Positions 10,367 to 20,399 of a stretch of DNA of 64,000 bases are shown here, one piece after another; within the stretch, counting starts at the first letter, position 1, and each line of letters begins with the position of its first letter. The notes under the pieces were generated by a model. The model was given only the letters and a program-made list of their open reading frames with translations. It had not been told where the DNA came from and did not search any database. The translations under genes and the position numbers were made by a program. The DNA is from Erythrobacteraceae bacterium CCH12-C2 (GTDB taxonomy: Bacteria > Pseudomonadota > Alphaproteobacteria > Sphingomonadales > Sphingomonadaceae): NCBI GenBank assembly GCA_001556995.1, contig LSKF01000102.1, positions 62,001 to 126,000 of the forward strand, in the 5' to 3' direction.

Positions 10367-10774
10367 TCAGGCCGGGGCGAAGCGCAGGGTGACCCACGTC
10401 GCAATCGCGCTCGCCGCGCCGGTGGCAAAGGCACCCCAAAGGATGTCGAGCACGCTGATATGTGTCGCCCACACCTTCATCACCGCCTGCGAGGTAAGGT
10501 CGAATGTGGCATAGCAGAGGGCGCCCAGCAGGATACCGTTGAGCATCGCCGCCTGCACACCGCCGCCTTCGAGACCCGGGCGGATCGCGAACCACGTCAT
10601 CCCGGCCAGGTAAATCAGATAGAACGCGCCCGCTGCGCTGACGTTGAAATCCTTGGCCATGATCTCGCCGATCACCGGGCGGTAAAGATTGCCGGCCGCC
10701 CAGCGCAGCCAGATCGCATCGAGCGCGCCAAACGCCAGCGCCGCCGTTGTATAGGCGATGATCCACTTCGTCAT
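10367..10774 (-). CDS. DUF2177-family membrane protein
   Basis: 135 residues, four predicted transmembrane helices. The family blocks are visible: FGALDAIWLRW and LYRPVIGEIM at the start, AGAFYLIYLAGMTWFAI in the middle, GALCYATFDLTSQAVMKVW and a C-terminal LDILWGAFATG. Function is unknown. It is the first gene of the minus-strand run leading to purL and is divergent from xseB. Confidence 0.85.
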   Translation of the reverse strand: MTKWIIAYTTAALAFGALDAIWLRWAAGNLYRPVIGEIMAKDFNVSAAGAFYLIYLAGMTWFAIRPGLEGGGVQAAMLNGILLGALCYATFDLTSQAVMKVWATHISVLDILWGAFATGAASAIATWVTLRFAPA

Positions 10775-10859
10775 GTGTGCCTGTATCCCCGTGTTTCGTG
10801 AACCTGCCCGTCACGGGCAGCCTTGACCGGGCCAGCTTGCCCCGTCAATGCTCCACCGC

Positions 10860-11129
10860 ATGGATGAGGGTAACGCATCACCAGCCGCAGGGCCGGATAT
10901 CGCCGCGATGAGCTTTGAACAGGCGCTCGCGGCGCTTGAACAGATCGTGCAGCAGCTGGAGCGCGGGGACGTGCCATTGGATCAGTCGATCAGCCTTTAT
11001 GAACGCGGGGAAGCCTTGCGCGCTGCGTGTCAGCAGCGGCTCGATGCGGCGCAGGCGCGGATCGAACGGATCGTGGCCGGGGCCGATGGCCGGGCCACCG
11101 GCACCCAAGCTTTCGACGCGGAAGGGTGA
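10860..11129 (+). CDS. xseB: Exodeoxyribonuclease VII small subunit
   Basis: 89 residues with the typical helical hairpin: MSFEQALAALEQIVQQLERG, LDQSISLYERGEALRAAC. XseB binds XseA to form the nuclease that degrades single-stranded DNA to oligonucleotides. An in-frame ATG at 10848 would add four residues. The gene is followed 2 bp later by the prenyl synthase gene, the usual xseB-ispA pairing. Confidence 0.92.
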   Translation: MDEGNASPAAGPDIAAMSFEQALAALEQIVQQLERGDVPLDQSISLYERGEALRAACQQRLDAAQARIERIVAGADGRATGTQAFDAEG

Positions 11130-11131
11130 CG

Positions 11132-12046
11132 ATGATGCTGGTGGAGACCGGAAGCTCCCTGCTGGGCGATGCGATCAAGCATGTGCAGGCTGACATCGAT
11201 TCGATGTTCGATGCGCTCCTGCCAGTGCCCGACGATACCAGCGCCCGCCTGATTGAAGCGATGCGCTACGCCGCCATCGGGGGCGGCAAGCGGGTGCGGC
11301 CCCTGCTGGTGGTTAGCACCGCGAGCCTGTTCGGCGTTTCGCGCGATGCTGCGCTCAGGGTCGGGGCGGCGATCGAAGCGATCCATGTCTATTCGCTCAT
11401 CCACGATGATCTGCCGTGCATGGACAATGATGATCTGCGCCACGGCAAGCCCACGCTTCACAAGCGCTATGACGAGGCCACCGCCGTGCTGGCGGGCGAT
11501 GCGCTCCACGCGCTGGCGTTTGAGATCCTCGCCGATGAGGCCACCAGCACGGACCCCTTCACTCGCAGCGAGTTGATCCTGACGCTGGGCAAGGCATCCG
11601 GCATGCACGGTATGGCGGGCGGGCAGATGATCGACATGGTCGCCGATGAAGAGGGGGTGCAATATGATCTCCACTCCATCACCCGGCTGCAACAGCTCAA
11701 GACCGGCGCGTTGCTGGCCGCGAGCGTCGAGATGGGCGCGATCCTTGGCAAGGTTGCGCCGCAAGGGCGGATGCATCTGCGCGCCTATGCCCGTGACATT
11801 GGCCTTGCCTTCCAGATTGCCGATGACCTGCTCGATGTCGAAGGTGACGCTGACAAGGCGGGCAAGGCGGTGCGCAAGGATATTACGCAAGGCAAGCAGA
11901 CCTTTGTGACGCTAATGGGGGTCGACAAGGCCCGCGAACAGGCCAGCGCGCTGGTGGATCAGGCGGTGCTGCGGCTCGCTTCCTATGGCAGCGAGGCGGA
12001 CATCCTGCGCGCGCTCGCACGCTTTATCGTCGAACGCGATCGCTGA
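11132..12046 (+). CDS. ispA: Polyprenyl (farnesyl-type) diphosphate synthase
   Basis: 304-residue trans-isoprenyl diphosphate synthase. The first aspartate-rich motif is DDLPCMDND (residues 92-100), the second is DDLLDVEGD in the C-terminal third, and GGGKRVRPLLV precedes the first. The insertion PC within the first motif is typical of bacterial farnesyl diphosphate synthases. It makes C15 (possibly C20) diphosphate for quinones, carotenoids and undecaprenyl phosphate. The start directly after the xseB stop is preferred over the longer frame from 11027, which overlaps xseB. dxs, often next in this cluster, is absent. Confidence 0.92.
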   Translation: MMLVETGSSLLGDAIKHVQADIDSMFDALLPVPDDTSARLIEAMRYAAIGGGKRVRPLLVVSTASLFGVSRDAALRVGAAIEAIHVYSLIHDDLPCMDNDDLRHGKPTLHKRYDEATAVLAGDALHALAFEILADEATSTDPFTRSELILTLGKASGMHGMAGGQMIDMVADEEGVQYDLHSITRLQQLKTGALLAASVEMGAILGKVAPQGRMHLRAYARDIGLAFQIADDLLDVEGDADKAGKAVRKDITQGKQTFVTLMGVDKAREQASALVDQAVLRLASYGSEADILRALARFIVERDR

Positions 12047-12071
12047 TCCGTCAGGCAGAGAGGATGCCACC

Positions 12072-12584
12072 ATGACACGCCGCGTCGGGATTTACCCTGG
12101 AACCTTCGACCCCATCACGCTGGGCCATGCGGATATCATCAGGCGTGGGTCGAAGCTGGTTGACTGGCTGATCATCGGGGTCACCACCAACCCCTCCAAA
12201 GACCCGATGTTTTCGACCGAGGAACGCTTCCGCATGGTCGAGCGCGAGGTTGCCAGCATGGGCCTTAGCAATGTCGAGGTGGTGGGGTTCAACGCGCTGC
12301 TGGTAAAATTCGCGCAGAAACAGGGCGCGAGCGTCATCATCCGCGGCCTGCGCGCCGTCGCCGATTTCGAGTACGAATATCAGATGGCTGGCATGAACCA
12401 GCAACTCGATGATGATATCGAGACCGTGTTCCTGATGGCGGACGTCTCGCTCCAGCCGATCGCCTCCAAGCTGGTCAAGGAAATCGCGATTTATGGCGGC
12501 GACATCGCCCGCTTCGTCAGCCCCCCGGTGCGTGAAGAAGTCATCGTGCGGGTACGCGAAAAAGGGCTCAAGGGCGATTACTGA
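12072..12584 (+). CDS. coaD: Phosphopantetheine adenylyltransferase
   Basis: 170 residues, penultimate enzyme of coenzyme A synthesis (ATP + 4'-phosphopantetheine to dephospho-CoA). The nucleotidyltransferase motif TLGH lies in YPGTFDPITLGHADII, followed by RGLRAVADFEYEYQMAGMN and the C-terminal SKLVKEIAIYGGDIARFV. AGAGAGGATG upstream of the ATG at 12072 is a good ribosome site. It is codirectional with ispA with a 25-bp gap. Confidence 0.95.
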   Translation: MTRRVGIYPGTFDPITLGHADIIRRGSKLVDWLIIGVTTNPSKDPMFSTEERFRMVEREVASMGLSNVEVVGFNALLVKFAQKQGASVIIRGLRAVADFEYEYQMAGMNQQLDDDIETVFLMADVSLQPIASKLVKEIAIYGGDIARFVSPPVREEVIVRVREKGLKGDY

Positions 12585-12682
12585 GCCTCGGCTGCGCTCA
12601 CGCGCGCTTTGCGCAGCTCGCGATCATTCATTGCAGTGACAGCCGGGCAGGGCTAAACGGCGCGCCGAAACCGGATGAAACA

Positions 12683-13411
12683 ATGATCACACCCAAGCTT
12701 ATTCCTGCCCTTGCCGCGCTGTTCTTGTTCACTGCGCCGCACGCCGCGTTCGCGCAGCAGCAGAAGGATGATACCCCCCCAGTGGCGTTCGGCGAGAATG
12801 CCGAAAAGCCCGACGAGGATGACGCCCCGGTGGCTGCGCGCACCTATTCGCCGATCAATTACGATCCGGCGGTTGATCCCGAAAACGTTTGGGTGCTCGA
12901 CCTGTCAAACGGTCAGCGGGTCAAGATCCGGCTTCAGGCCGATTGGGCTCCGGGCCATGTCGAGCGGATCAAGACCTTGACCCGCGCGGGGTTCTATAAC
13001 GGTGTGGTGTTCCACCGCGTGATCGAAGGCTTCATGGCCCAGGGCGGCGATCCGACCGGAACCGGGCAGGGCGGCAGCGAGCTTCCCGACCTCAAGGCCG
13101 AATTTAATCCCATGCCGCACGTGCGCGGCACGCTGTCGATGGCGCGCGCCTCGGAAGATGACAGCGCCAACAGCCAGTTCTTCATCGTCTTCTACCCGCG
13201 CTTCAGCCTCGACAAGAAATACACCAATTTCGGCCGGGTGATCGAGAACATGGAAGCGGTCGACGCGATCAACCGCGGCGAGCCGCCAGCGCAGCCGACC
13301 TTCATCGTCCAGGCCTCGCTCGGCAGCGACAACCTGCCGCCCCCGCCGCCGCCCGCGCCCGCGAATGACGCGCCCATCTCTGCCGACATGTTGAGCGCGC
13401 CGATCCGCTAA
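12683..13411 (+). CDS. Periplasmic cyclophilin-type peptidyl-prolyl isomerase
   Basis: 242 residues. A signal peptide ([20 protein letters not shown], cleavage near AFA-QQQ at residue 25) is followed by an acidic linker and a cyclophilin domain with [20 protein letters not shown], then [14 protein letters not shown]. It ends in a proline-rich tail ([11 protein letters not shown]). It probably assists folding of exported and outer-membrane proteins. The 98 bp upstream hold no other gene. Confidence 0.92.
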   Translation: MITPKLIPALAALFLFTAPHAAFAQQQKDDTPPVAFGENAEKPDEDDAPVAARTYSPINYDPAVDPENVWVLDLSNGQRVKIRLQADWAPGHVERIKTLTRAGFYNGVVFHRVIEGFMAQGGDPTGTGQGGSELPDLKAEFNPMPHVRGTLSMARASEDDSANSQFFIVFYPRFSLDKKYTNFGRVIENMEAVDAINRGEPPAQPTFIVQASLGSDNLPPPPPPAPANDAPISADMLSAPIR

Positions 13412-13452
13412 GGGCTTTGCGGCGCGGTGCCGTCCCGCTAGGGGCGCGCGGC

Positions 13453-14490
13453 ATGAAAGTAGATCTGTTCGATTTCGATTTGCCGCCCGAGCGGATTGCG
13501 CTGCGCCCGGTGCGACCGCGCGATGCCGCGCGGATGCTGGTGGTGCGCGGGAGTGATGCGCCGTTCGAAGATCGCGGCGTGCGCGATCTGCCGCAGCTCC
13601 TCAATCGCGGCGATGTGCTGGTGTTCAACGACACCCGCGTGATCCCTGCTCAGCTCGAAGGCCGCCGCGCCGATGGCGAGGCCCGCATCGGCGCGACGCT
13701 GCACAAGCGGATTGACCTCAGGCGCTGGCAGGCATTCCTCAAGAACGCCAAGCGCGTGAAGATTGGCGACCAGTTGGTGTTCGGCGGCGGGGTCACCGCG
13801 ATTGCGGAAGAGCGCTATGCTGACGGCTCGCTCACGCTGTTTTTCGAGGGCGAGGAGCCGGTTGAGGTGCTGCTCGACCGCGCCGGCACCATGCCGCTGC
13901 CGCCTTACATCGCCTCCAAGCGCGGGGTCGATGCCCAGGATCTTGAAGACTACCAGACCATGTTCGCGCGTGAAGAAGGCGCGGTTGCCGCGCCCACCGC
14001 TTCGCTGCACTTCACCCCGCGCCTTGTCGATGCGATCGACAACGCAGGGATCGGGCGGGCGATGTTGACGCTGCACGTCGGCGCGGGCACCTTCCTGCCG
14101 GTCAAAGCCGCGGATACCGACGACCATCAGATGCACGCCGAATTCGGGCGCATCTCGCAGGCGACCGCCGATCAGCTCAACGCCGCCCGCGCCGCCGGTG
14201 GCCGAATCATCGCCGTCGGCACCACTTCGCTGCGCCTGCTGGAGAGCGCGGTTGACCAGAACGGGGTGATCCACCCCTTCGCGGGCGACACCGCGATCTT
14301 CATTACCCCGGGCTACAAATTGCGCGCGGTCGACGGGCTCATGACCAATTTCCACCTGCCCAAGTCTACCCTGATGATGCTGGTTTCGGCGCTGATGGGG
14401 CGTGAACGGATGATGGCGGCCTATGCCCATGCCATCGCGCATGAATATCGCTTCTATTCCTATGGTGACTCCTCGCTGCTGCTCCCCTAA
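13453..14490 (+). CDS. queA: tRNA preQ1(34) S-adenosylmethionine ribosyltransferase-isomerase
   Basis: 345 residues. Transfers and isomerises the ribosyl part of SAM onto preQ1 in tRNA, making epoxyqueuosine. Starts [19 protein letters not shown]; later blocks are [43 protein letters not shown] and [10 protein letters not shown]. The ATG at 13453 is chosen because the family starts exactly there; the open frame back to 13417 is not conserved sequence. tgt, the preceding enzyme of the pathway, lies 2.5 kb downstream on the same strand. Confidence 0.95.
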   Translation: MKVDLFDFDLPPERIALRPVRPRDAARMLVVRGSDAPFEDRGVRDLPQLLNRGDVLVFNDTRVIPAQLEGRRADGEARIGATLHKRIDLRRWQAFLKNAKRVKIGDQLVFGGGVTAIAEERYADGSLTLFFEGEEPVEVLLDRAGTMPLPPYIASKRGVDAQDLEDYQTMFAREEGAVAAPTASLHFTPRLVDAIDNAGIGRAMLTLHVGAGTFLPVKAADTDDHQMHAEFGRISQATADQLNAARAAGGRIIAVGTTSLRLLESAVDQNGVIHPFAGDTAIFITPGYKLRAVDGLMTNFHLPKSTLMMLVSALMGRERMMAAYAHAIAHEYRFYSYGDSSLLLP

Positions 14491-14499
14491 TCGGTGGCG

Positions 14500-15441
14500 A
14501 TGGATGAACCTATTTTATCAATCCGCGGCCTGACCAAGACCTATCGCGGCGGCACGCGCGCGCTGGACGGAGTCGATCTCGACATCCGCAAGGGCGAGAT
14601 TTTTGCGCTGCTCGGGCCGAACGGGGCGGGCAAGACCACGTTGATCGGAGCCGTGTGCGGGCTGGTGCGGCCCACCGCCGGAACGATCCACGCCTTCGGG
14701 CACGACCTCGCGCGTGACTGGCGCACGGCACGGGCGCGGATCGGGCTGGTGCCGCAGGAACTCGCCACCGACATGTTCGAAACCGTGCGCCGCGCGGTCA
14801 CCTATTCGCAGGGCCTGTTCGGCAAGCCGCATGATCCGGCGCGGATCGAGGAAATCCTGAGGGGCCTCTCGCTATGGGACAAGCGCGACACCCAGATCCG
14901 CGCCCTCAGTGGCGGGATGAAGCGCCGGGTGCTGATCGCCAAGGCGCTGGCGCACGAACCGGAACTGCTGTTCCTCGATGAACCCACGGCGGGCGTCGAC
15001 GTCGAATTGCGCAAGGGCATGTGGGATCAGATCGCCGTGCTGAAGGAGCGCGGGGTCACGATTATCCTCACCACGCATTACATCGAGGAAGCTGAGTTGA
15101 TGGCCGACCGGGTCGGCATCATTCAGGGCGGGCGCATCCTGATGGTCGATGAAAAGCGCGCGATGATGGAGCGGCTAGGCACCACCGAGGCCGTGATCGA
15201 CCTCGCCATGCCGCTGGCGGTGCTGCCTGCGGCGCTGGCAAGCTTCCATTGCGAATTGTCCGCTGACGGCACCCGCCTCACCTATCGCGGGGGCAATGGG
15301 CAAGGGGGAGGGCGGGCCGAGGTCGCGCAGCTCACCCAGGCGCTCACCCATGCCGGGATCGCCTATACCAGCATCGACATGCACGATTCGTCGCTCGAAG
15401 ACATCTTCGTCGGGCTGCTTGGCGAAAAGGCGGCCGCGTGA
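14500..15441 (+). CDS. ABC-2 type exporter, ATP-binding subunit
   Basis: 313 residues. Walker [11 protein letters not shown]-loop [10 protein letters not shown], signature LSGGMKRRV, Walker [13 protein letters not shown] and H-loop [10 protein letters not shown] are all intact, followed by a C-terminal regulatory extension of about 80 residues. It resembles the NodI/YadG branch of exporters. A GTG at 14494 is an alternative start. The stop overlaps the start of the permease gene by one base (TGATG), so the two are translationally coupled. Substrate unknown. Confidence 0.92.
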   Translation: MDEPILSIRGLTKTYRGGTRALDGVDLDIRKGEIFALLGPNGAGKTTLIGAVCGLVRPTAGTIHAFGHDLARDWRTARARIGLVPQELATDMFETVRRAVTYSQGLFGKPHDPARIEEILRGLSLWDKRDTQIRALSGGMKRRVLIAKALAHEPELLFLDEPTAGVDVELRKGMWDQIAVLKERGVTIILTTHYIEEAELMADRVGIIQGGRILMVDEKRAMMERLGTTEAVIDLAMPLAVLPAALASFHCELSADGTRLTYRGGNGQGGGRAEVAQLTQALTHAGIAYTSIDMHDSSLEDIFVGLLGEKAAA

Positions 15442-16208
15442 TGCATTTCAACCTCACCAGCGCGCTCGCGATCTACCAGCGCGAAATGGCCCGCGCCTTT
15501 CGCACCGCCTTCCAGTCGATCTTGTCGCCGGTGCTGACGACATCGCTCTATTTCGTGGTGTTCGGGAGCGTGATCGGCGCGCGGATGGAGCCCATCGGGG
15601 GCGTGCCTTACGGCGCCTTCATCATCCCCGGCCTGCTGATGCTGACGCTGCTCGGCGAGACCACCAGCAACGCGAGCTTCGGCATCTACATGCCGCGCTT
15701 CACCGGCACGATCTACGAACTGCTCTCCGCACCCGTGGGCGTGGCCGAGACGCTCGCGGGGTTCGTCGGCGCGGCGATGACCAAGGGGCTGATCCTTGCT
15801 GCGATCATCCTCACCACGGCGCGGTTATTTGTGGATTACGAGATCCAGTATCCCTTGTTCGCCGCCGTCTACATCATGCTGGTGGCCGCGAGTTTCGCGC
15901 TGTTCGGCTTCATCCTCGGCATCTGGGCTGACAGCTTCGAAAAGCTCGGTATCATCCCGATGCTGATCCTGACCCCGCTGACCTTCCTTGGCGGCACCTT
16001 TTATTCGATCCGCGAACTGCCCGCACCGTGGGATTCCATCGCGCTCGTCAATCCCATCGCCTTCCTTGTCAGCGGGCTGCGCTATTCGTTCTACGGGGTG
16101 TCGGACGTGCCGATTGCGGTCTCGCTGGGGCTGACGCTCGGGTTCCTGGCGGTGTGCGTCATCATCATCGCGGCGATCTTCCGCACCGGATGGCGGCTGC
16201 GCGAGTGA
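15441..16208 (+). CDS. ABC-2 type exporter, permease subunit
   Basis: 255 residues with six hydrophobic segments and the ABC2_membrane signature region near [37 protein letters not shown]. It pairs with the ATPase directly upstream (one-base overlap) to form a homodimeric-type exporter, like YadH/NodJ. A GTG codon directly before the ATG would add one residue. Substrate cannot be inferred; polysaccharide, lipid or drug export are family options. Confidence 0.92.
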   Translation: MHFNLTSALAIYQREMARAFRTAFQSILSPVLTTSLYFVVFGSVIGARMEPIGGVPYGAFIIPGLLMLTLLGETTSNASFGIYMPRFTGTIYELLSAPVGVAETLAGFVGAAMTKGLILAAIILTTARLFVDYEIQYPLFAAVYIMLVAASFALFGFILGIWADSFEKLGIIPMLILTPLTFLGGTFYSIRELPAPWDSIALVNPIAFLVSGLRYSFYGVSDVPIAVSLGLTLGFLAVCVIIIAAIFRTGWRLRE

Positions 16209-16220
16209 CGTTCGTCTAGT

Positions 16221-16292
16221 GGTCAGTGCGGTTGATCGGCCATTATACACCAATGAACGGACATGAACGGAAACCCTTTGGTTCGTTCATTG
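16221..16292 (+). promoter_or_regulatory. Promoter region and inverted repeat ahead of outer-membrane protein gene
   Basis: A possible -10 TATACA stands at 16244-16249 with TGGTCA 18 bp upstream. Just downstream, CAATGAACG (16251-16259) is matched by CGTTCATTG (16284-16292), and ATGAACGGA is repeated directly at 16253 and 16263. The repeats would lie at the start of an approximately 115-nt 5' leader. They may be a regulator site or leader structure; no known motif was recognised. Confidence 0.35.
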
Positions 16293-16371
16293 CGCGGAAA
16301 TGGGCTGGTTCCTAGTTCCTTGAGCGACCCGCTGCACCCCCTGCGGCAGGTTCAAGCAAAGGAAAATCACA

Positions 16372-16929
16372 ATGAAAAAGATCGCAATCACGACGATCGC
16401 AGCGCTCGGCGCAATCGCCCTTCCCACCGCCGCGCAGGCGCAGGAAACCGCCAAGCCCGAAGTCACCATCGGTGCGTCGGTCGGTCTCCACGACCTCGCG
16501 GTTGATGTCGACGATGCCGACCTCGACGGCTTCGATATCGATGAAAGCGGTGAGATTTACGGCGGCTTCGCCGCGGTTGACTTTCCGCTCGGGAAGAACC
16601 TGTTCGCAGGTGTTGAAGGCAACGCGCACTTCGGCAGCGGTCCGATCGATGCTGAGTACGGTCTCTCGGCCCGTCTCGGCCTCAAGACCAATGGCGGCAG
16701 CAAGATTTACGCCCGTGGCGGTTACCAGTGGGTCGACATTGATGCCGGCAACCTGATCGGCGAGCCCGACTTCGACGAGGACGATTTCGACATCGACACC
16801 ACGGGCGGCGATTACCTCGTCGGGGTCGGCGTGGAAGTTCCGGTGAGCTCTGTGGTGCTGCGTGCCAACGTCGATACCATCGCGTTCGACACGCTGCGCG
16901 GCACTGTCGGCGTGGGCCTCAAGTTCTGA
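16372..16929 (+). CDS. Outer-membrane beta-barrel protein
   Basis: 185 residues. A signal peptide (MKKIAITTIAALGAIALPTA, cleavage at AQA-QE near residue 24) precedes alternating hydrophobic/polar strands (EVTIGASVGLHDLAV, IYGGFAAVDFPLG, LFAGVEGNAHFG, LSARLGLKTN, KIYARGGYQWV, DYLVGVGVEVPV) and a C-terminal phenylalanine after VGVGLK, the outer-membrane insertion signal. The loops are rich in Asp and Glu, suggesting cation binding. It has the size of the OmpX/opacity family. It follows the ABC exporter but has its own promoter region and terminator. Confidence 0.85.
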   Translation: MKKIAITTIAALGAIALPTAAQAQETAKPEVTIGASVGLHDLAVDVDDADLDGFDIDESGEIYGGFAAVDFPLGKNLFAGVEGNAHFGSGPIDAEYGLSARLGLKTNGGSKIYARGGYQWVDIDAGNLIGEPDFDEDDFDIDTTGGDYLVGVGVEVPVSSVVLRANVDTIAFDTLRGTVGVGLKF

Positions 16930-16955
16930 TCGACGGTTAGATTGGACGATTAAGT

Positions 16956-16996
16956 GGGCCGCTTGCTTTCAGGGCAGGCGGCCCGCTTTGCTTTCA
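16956..16996 (+). terminator. Terminator after outer-membrane protein gene
   Basis: Stem GGGCCGCTTGC (16956-16966) pairs with GCAGGCGGCCC (16974-16984) with one G-T pair and a 7-nt loop, followed by GCTTTGCTTTC. The T-run is interrupted, so the strength is uncertain. It separates the outer-membrane protein gene from tgt. Confidence 0.6.
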
Positions 16997-17024
16997 GCGT
17001 GACAGGCGGCGTTCGTCCCGTTAG

Positions 17025-18164
<1,140 letters not shown>

Positions 18165-18221
18165 TTGCACAAATCCTCGGGCGAGCGTAACCTTCCCCGT
18201 GAAGGAAGCGAACCACGGGCA

Positions 18222-18548
18222 ATGCGTATCGTTTTGTTGATCCTGTCTGCGCTTTTGAGCCTCAGCGTGCTTGCCCCGCTGTCGGCCTCTGCGAGCGTGG
18301 GCGACACGGCGATGGCCATGATGGCCAGCGATACGCCGCAGGATCCTGCCTGCCCAGATGATTGCTGCCAAGATTGTCCGGACTTCACCCAATGCCAGTT
18401 GGGCTGCGCCGTCGCGGTTCTGCCGGAGGTGCAGGCCGACGCGCTGCCGACCCGGTTCACGCCTGACAAGGCGGAGGCCAAAGCGACCTATCGTTCAGTC
18501 ACGCTGCCCCCGGCAACCCCGCCGCCGCGCGTCGCCGCCCAGCTTTGA
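18222..18548 (+). CDS. Small Cys-rich exported protein
   Basis: 108 residues from ATG 18222; the frame is open further upstream, but only this start places a signal peptide (MRIVLLILSALLSLSVLAPL, cleavage near ASA) at the N-terminus. A central cluster, DPACPDDCCQDCPDFTQCQL followed by GC, has seven cysteines in about 25 residues. The C-terminal third is plain and proline-rich (PPATPPPRV). Metal binding is possible; no family recognised. A second, even smaller Cys-rich peptide follows 34 bp downstream. Confidence 0.6.
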   Translation: MRIVLLILSALLSLSVLAPLSASASVGDTAMAMMASDTPQDPACPDDCCQDCPDFTQCQLGCAVAVLPEVQADALPTRFTPDKAEAKATYRSVTLPPATPPPRVAAQL

Positions 18549-18582
18549 CATGTGAGCCTGAACACGAATTTGGAGAATTGAA

Positions 18583-18714
18583 ATGAAGTTGTTTGCCAAG
18601 ATTTCCGCCGTCGTTGCCATGATCTCGTCCTCGGCTGCCATGGCTGCTGGTCCGGGCGCTGTGGCTGACGCCTGCTGCGCGCTGGGTATCTGCTGCGGGC
18701 TGCCCTGCTGCTGA
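18583..18714 (+). CDS. 43-residue exported peptide with three CC pairs
   Basis: A very short gene: an optimal GGAGAA ribosome site 7 bp before the ATG, a signal-peptide-like start (MKLFAKISAVVAMISSSAAM) and a tail CCALGICCGLPCC with six cysteines in three adjacent pairs ending at the stop. A strong terminator follows within 13 bp. The tail could bind metal or be a substrate for modification; I recognise no family. It is probably cotranscribed with the Cys-rich gene at 18222. Confidence 0.6.
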   Translation: MKLFAKISAVVAMISSSAAMAAGPGAVADACCALGICCGLPCC

Positions 18715-18726
18715 TAGGCCTTGATG

Positions 18727-18768
18727 GGGCCGGGATTGGCTGCGGCTGATCCCGGCCCTTTCATTTTT
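18727..18768 (+). terminator. Strong rho-independent terminator after Cys-rich pair
   Basis: A perfect 10-bp stem, GGGCCGGGAT (18727-18736) with ATCCCGGCCC (18749-18758), followed by TTTCATTTTT. It ends the transcript of the two Cys-rich genes and shows that the long open frame starting at 18721 is not the true start of the next gene. Confidence 0.85.
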
Positions 18769-18840
18769 GCGCTGCACTTCGGCGGTGCAACGGTCCCGCA
18801 ATGCGGAACATGGCTCGACACCGCAGGAATCAGTCGTCAA

Positions 18841-19161
18841 ATGGCGCGGATGCAAAATACCGTCAAAGAGCCGCAATCGTGTGAGACCATGCTGGAGGTG
18901 CGCGCCGGGGTCGATGCGCTGGACCGCGAGTTGGTGGCGCTGCTGGCCAAACGCTTCGGCTACATGCGCGCCGCCGCCCGGATCAAGCCGACCCGCGATG
19001 CGGTGCGCGACGAAGCGCGCAAGGCGAGCGTGATCGCCGCCGCCGTCGCCGAGGCCGAAGCCTACGGCATCCCCGCCGACGTCATTGCAGACATTTGGGA
19101 ACGCCTCGTCGAAGGCTCGATCGCCTACGAATTTGTCGAGTGGGACCGCATCCGGGATTAA
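18841..19161 (+). CDS. Chorismate mutase family protein (AroQ/PchB-like)
   Basis: 106 residues, all-helical AroQ-type. The N-terminal helix VRAGVDALDRELVALLAKRF carries the two conserved arginines; RIKPTRDAVRDEARKASVI holds the conserved Lys and Arg, and the last helix is IWERLVEGSIAYE. It would convert chorismate to prephenate, or resemble PchB isochorismate-pyruvate lyase; sequence alone does not decide. ATG 18850 or 18889 are alternative starts. A strong terminator follows. Confidence 0.8.
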   Translation: MARMQNTVKEPQSCETMLEVRAGVDALDRELVALLAKRFGYMRAAARIKPTRDAVRDEARKASVIAAAVAEAEAYGIPADVIADIWERLVEGSIAYEFVEWDRIRD

Positions 19162-19184
19162 AGCTAAACCGAAGCACCAACGAT

Positions 19185-19216
19185 AAAGGGCGGCCCTGCA
19201 AGGCCGCCCTTTTTGT
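19185..19216. terminator. Terminator between chorismate mutase gene and rpsD
   Basis: Stem AAAGGGCGGCC pairs with GGCCGCCCTTT around a short CTGCAA loop, followed by TTTTTG on the plus strand. On the minus strand it is followed by CCCTTTATC, so it may serve both convergent genes, more strongly the plus-strand one. Confidence 0.85.
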
Positions 19217-19237
19217 ATTGGCTCGCTGAACCGCAGA

Positions 19238-19852
19238 TCAACGCGAGTAGAATTCCACCACCAGGTTCGGTTCCATCGTCACCGGGTAGGGCACTTCGTC
19301 GAGCTTCGGCACGCGGGTGAAGGTTACCTTGTCGTTGCCATCGGGCATGACGTAATCGGGAATGTCACGCTCGGCGAGGCTCTGGGCTTCGATCACGAGC
19401 GCCATTTCCTTGGCCTTGCTGCCGAGGCTGATGACGTCGCCGACAACCACGCGGCGCGAGGCGATGTTGCACTTGACGCCGTTCACATAGATGTGACCGT
19501 GGCTGACGATCTGACGCGCGGCGAAGATCGTCGGCGCAAACTTGGCGCGGTACACCACCATGTCGAGACGCTGTTCGAGCAGGCCGATCAGGTTCTGGCT
19601 GGTGTCGCCCTTCATGCGCGATGCTTCGGCATAGGTGCGCTTGAATTGCTTTTCGGTGACGTCACCGTAATAGCCCTTCAGCTTCTGCTTGGCGCGCAGC
19701 TGCAGGCCATAGTCGCTCATCTTGCCCTTGCGGCGCTGGCCGTGCTGGCCGGGACCGTAGGAACGCTTGTTCACCGGGGAATTCGGGCGACCCCAGATGT
19801 TTTCGCCCATCCGGCGGTCAAGCTTGTACTTGGCGCTCTTGCGCTTCGACAT
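19238..19852 (-). CDS. rpsD: 30S ribosomal protein S4
   Basis: 204 residues, the usual length. Starts [20 protein letters not shown]; blocks [20 protein letters not shown] and [20 protein letters not shown] lead into the S4 RNA-binding domain ([20 protein letters not shown]). S4 nucleates assembly of the small subunit. AAGGAAGACGT gives a good ribosome site for the ATG at 19852. The frame open to 20008 lies in the untranslated leader. Confidence 0.97.
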   Translation of the reverse strand: MSKRKSAKYKLDRRMGENIWGRPNSPVNKRSYGPGQHGQRRKGKMSDYGLQLRAKQKLKGYYGDVTEKQFKRTYAEASRMKGDTSQNLIGLLEQRLDMVVYRAKFAPTIFAARQIVSHGHIYVNGVKCNIASRRVVVGDVISLGSKAKEMALVIEAQSLAERDIPDYVMPDGNDKVTFTRVPKLDEVPYPVTMEPNLVVEFYSR

Positions 19853-19980
19853 ACGTCTTCCTTCAAATTTGCTGGGCCGCCCCCAGTGGGCAGCCATTGA
19901 ACCCGGCACCGCACCACCAGACCGAAACGCCTGATGCGGCCGCTGCTTCACCGGGGTGCAGGGCCAATTGCGAAGGCGCG

Positions 19981-20008
19981 CGCATAGCAGGAACGCCGCT
20001 GAGGTCAA
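19981..20008 (-). promoter_or_regulatory. Candidate rpsD promoter with long leader
   Basis: TTGACC (20008-20003), a 16-bp spacer and TATGCG (19986-19981) on the minus strand. Transcription would begin near 19975, giving a leader of about 120 nt before rpsD. Whether the leader is an S4 autoregulatory site cannot be seen by eye. Confidence 0.45.
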
Positions 20009-20032
20009 GCGTTACGCGCCGCCGTGCGACGG

Positions 20033-20329
20033 TCAGCGAATATTGTTGAGCGCGCGCCATTCCTCGACCGTGCGGCATACCTTGGTCTTGCGGCGGCTCG
20101 CGGTCTCGAGCTTGATGTAGCGGCAGATGCGCTTGTCCGCCTCAGCTTCGGCAGGTGCACCATTGCCCGCGCCTTCTTCGGCGGGCTTGGCCTCTTGCTC
20201 GGTGGTGGCGGGCTTGTCCTTGTCATCGCCCGGCGCGGCTAGCGCGGCGGCACCGAAAGGAGCTGCGAGCAACAGGGCGCAGGCGAGAGCGGGCGAACGG
20301 AGGCGCGAGAGAATCATCAGCAATCTCAT
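20033..20329 (-). CDS. Small secreted protein of unknown function
   Basis: 98 residues: a signal peptide (through AALA near residue 31), a low-complexity Glu/Ala/Pro linker, and a short basic C-terminal motif RICRYIKLETASRRKTKVCR followed by EEWRAL, with two cysteines about 14 residues apart. Similar Cys-x13-Cys-EW tails are common in small exported proteins of sphingomonads; function unknown. It lies upstream of rpsD on the same strand. Confidence 0.7.
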   Translation of the reverse strand: MRLLMILSRLRSPALACALLLAAPFGAAALAAPGDDKDKPATTEQEAKPAEEGAGNGAPAEAEADKRICRYIKLETASRRKTKVCRTVEEWRALNNIR

Positions 20330-20399
20330 GTGTTAAGGAGAGGGGAGGCGAGACGTATCGCGCCCGCAAGCCTTGTCCAACAGCAATCGACCAACGACG

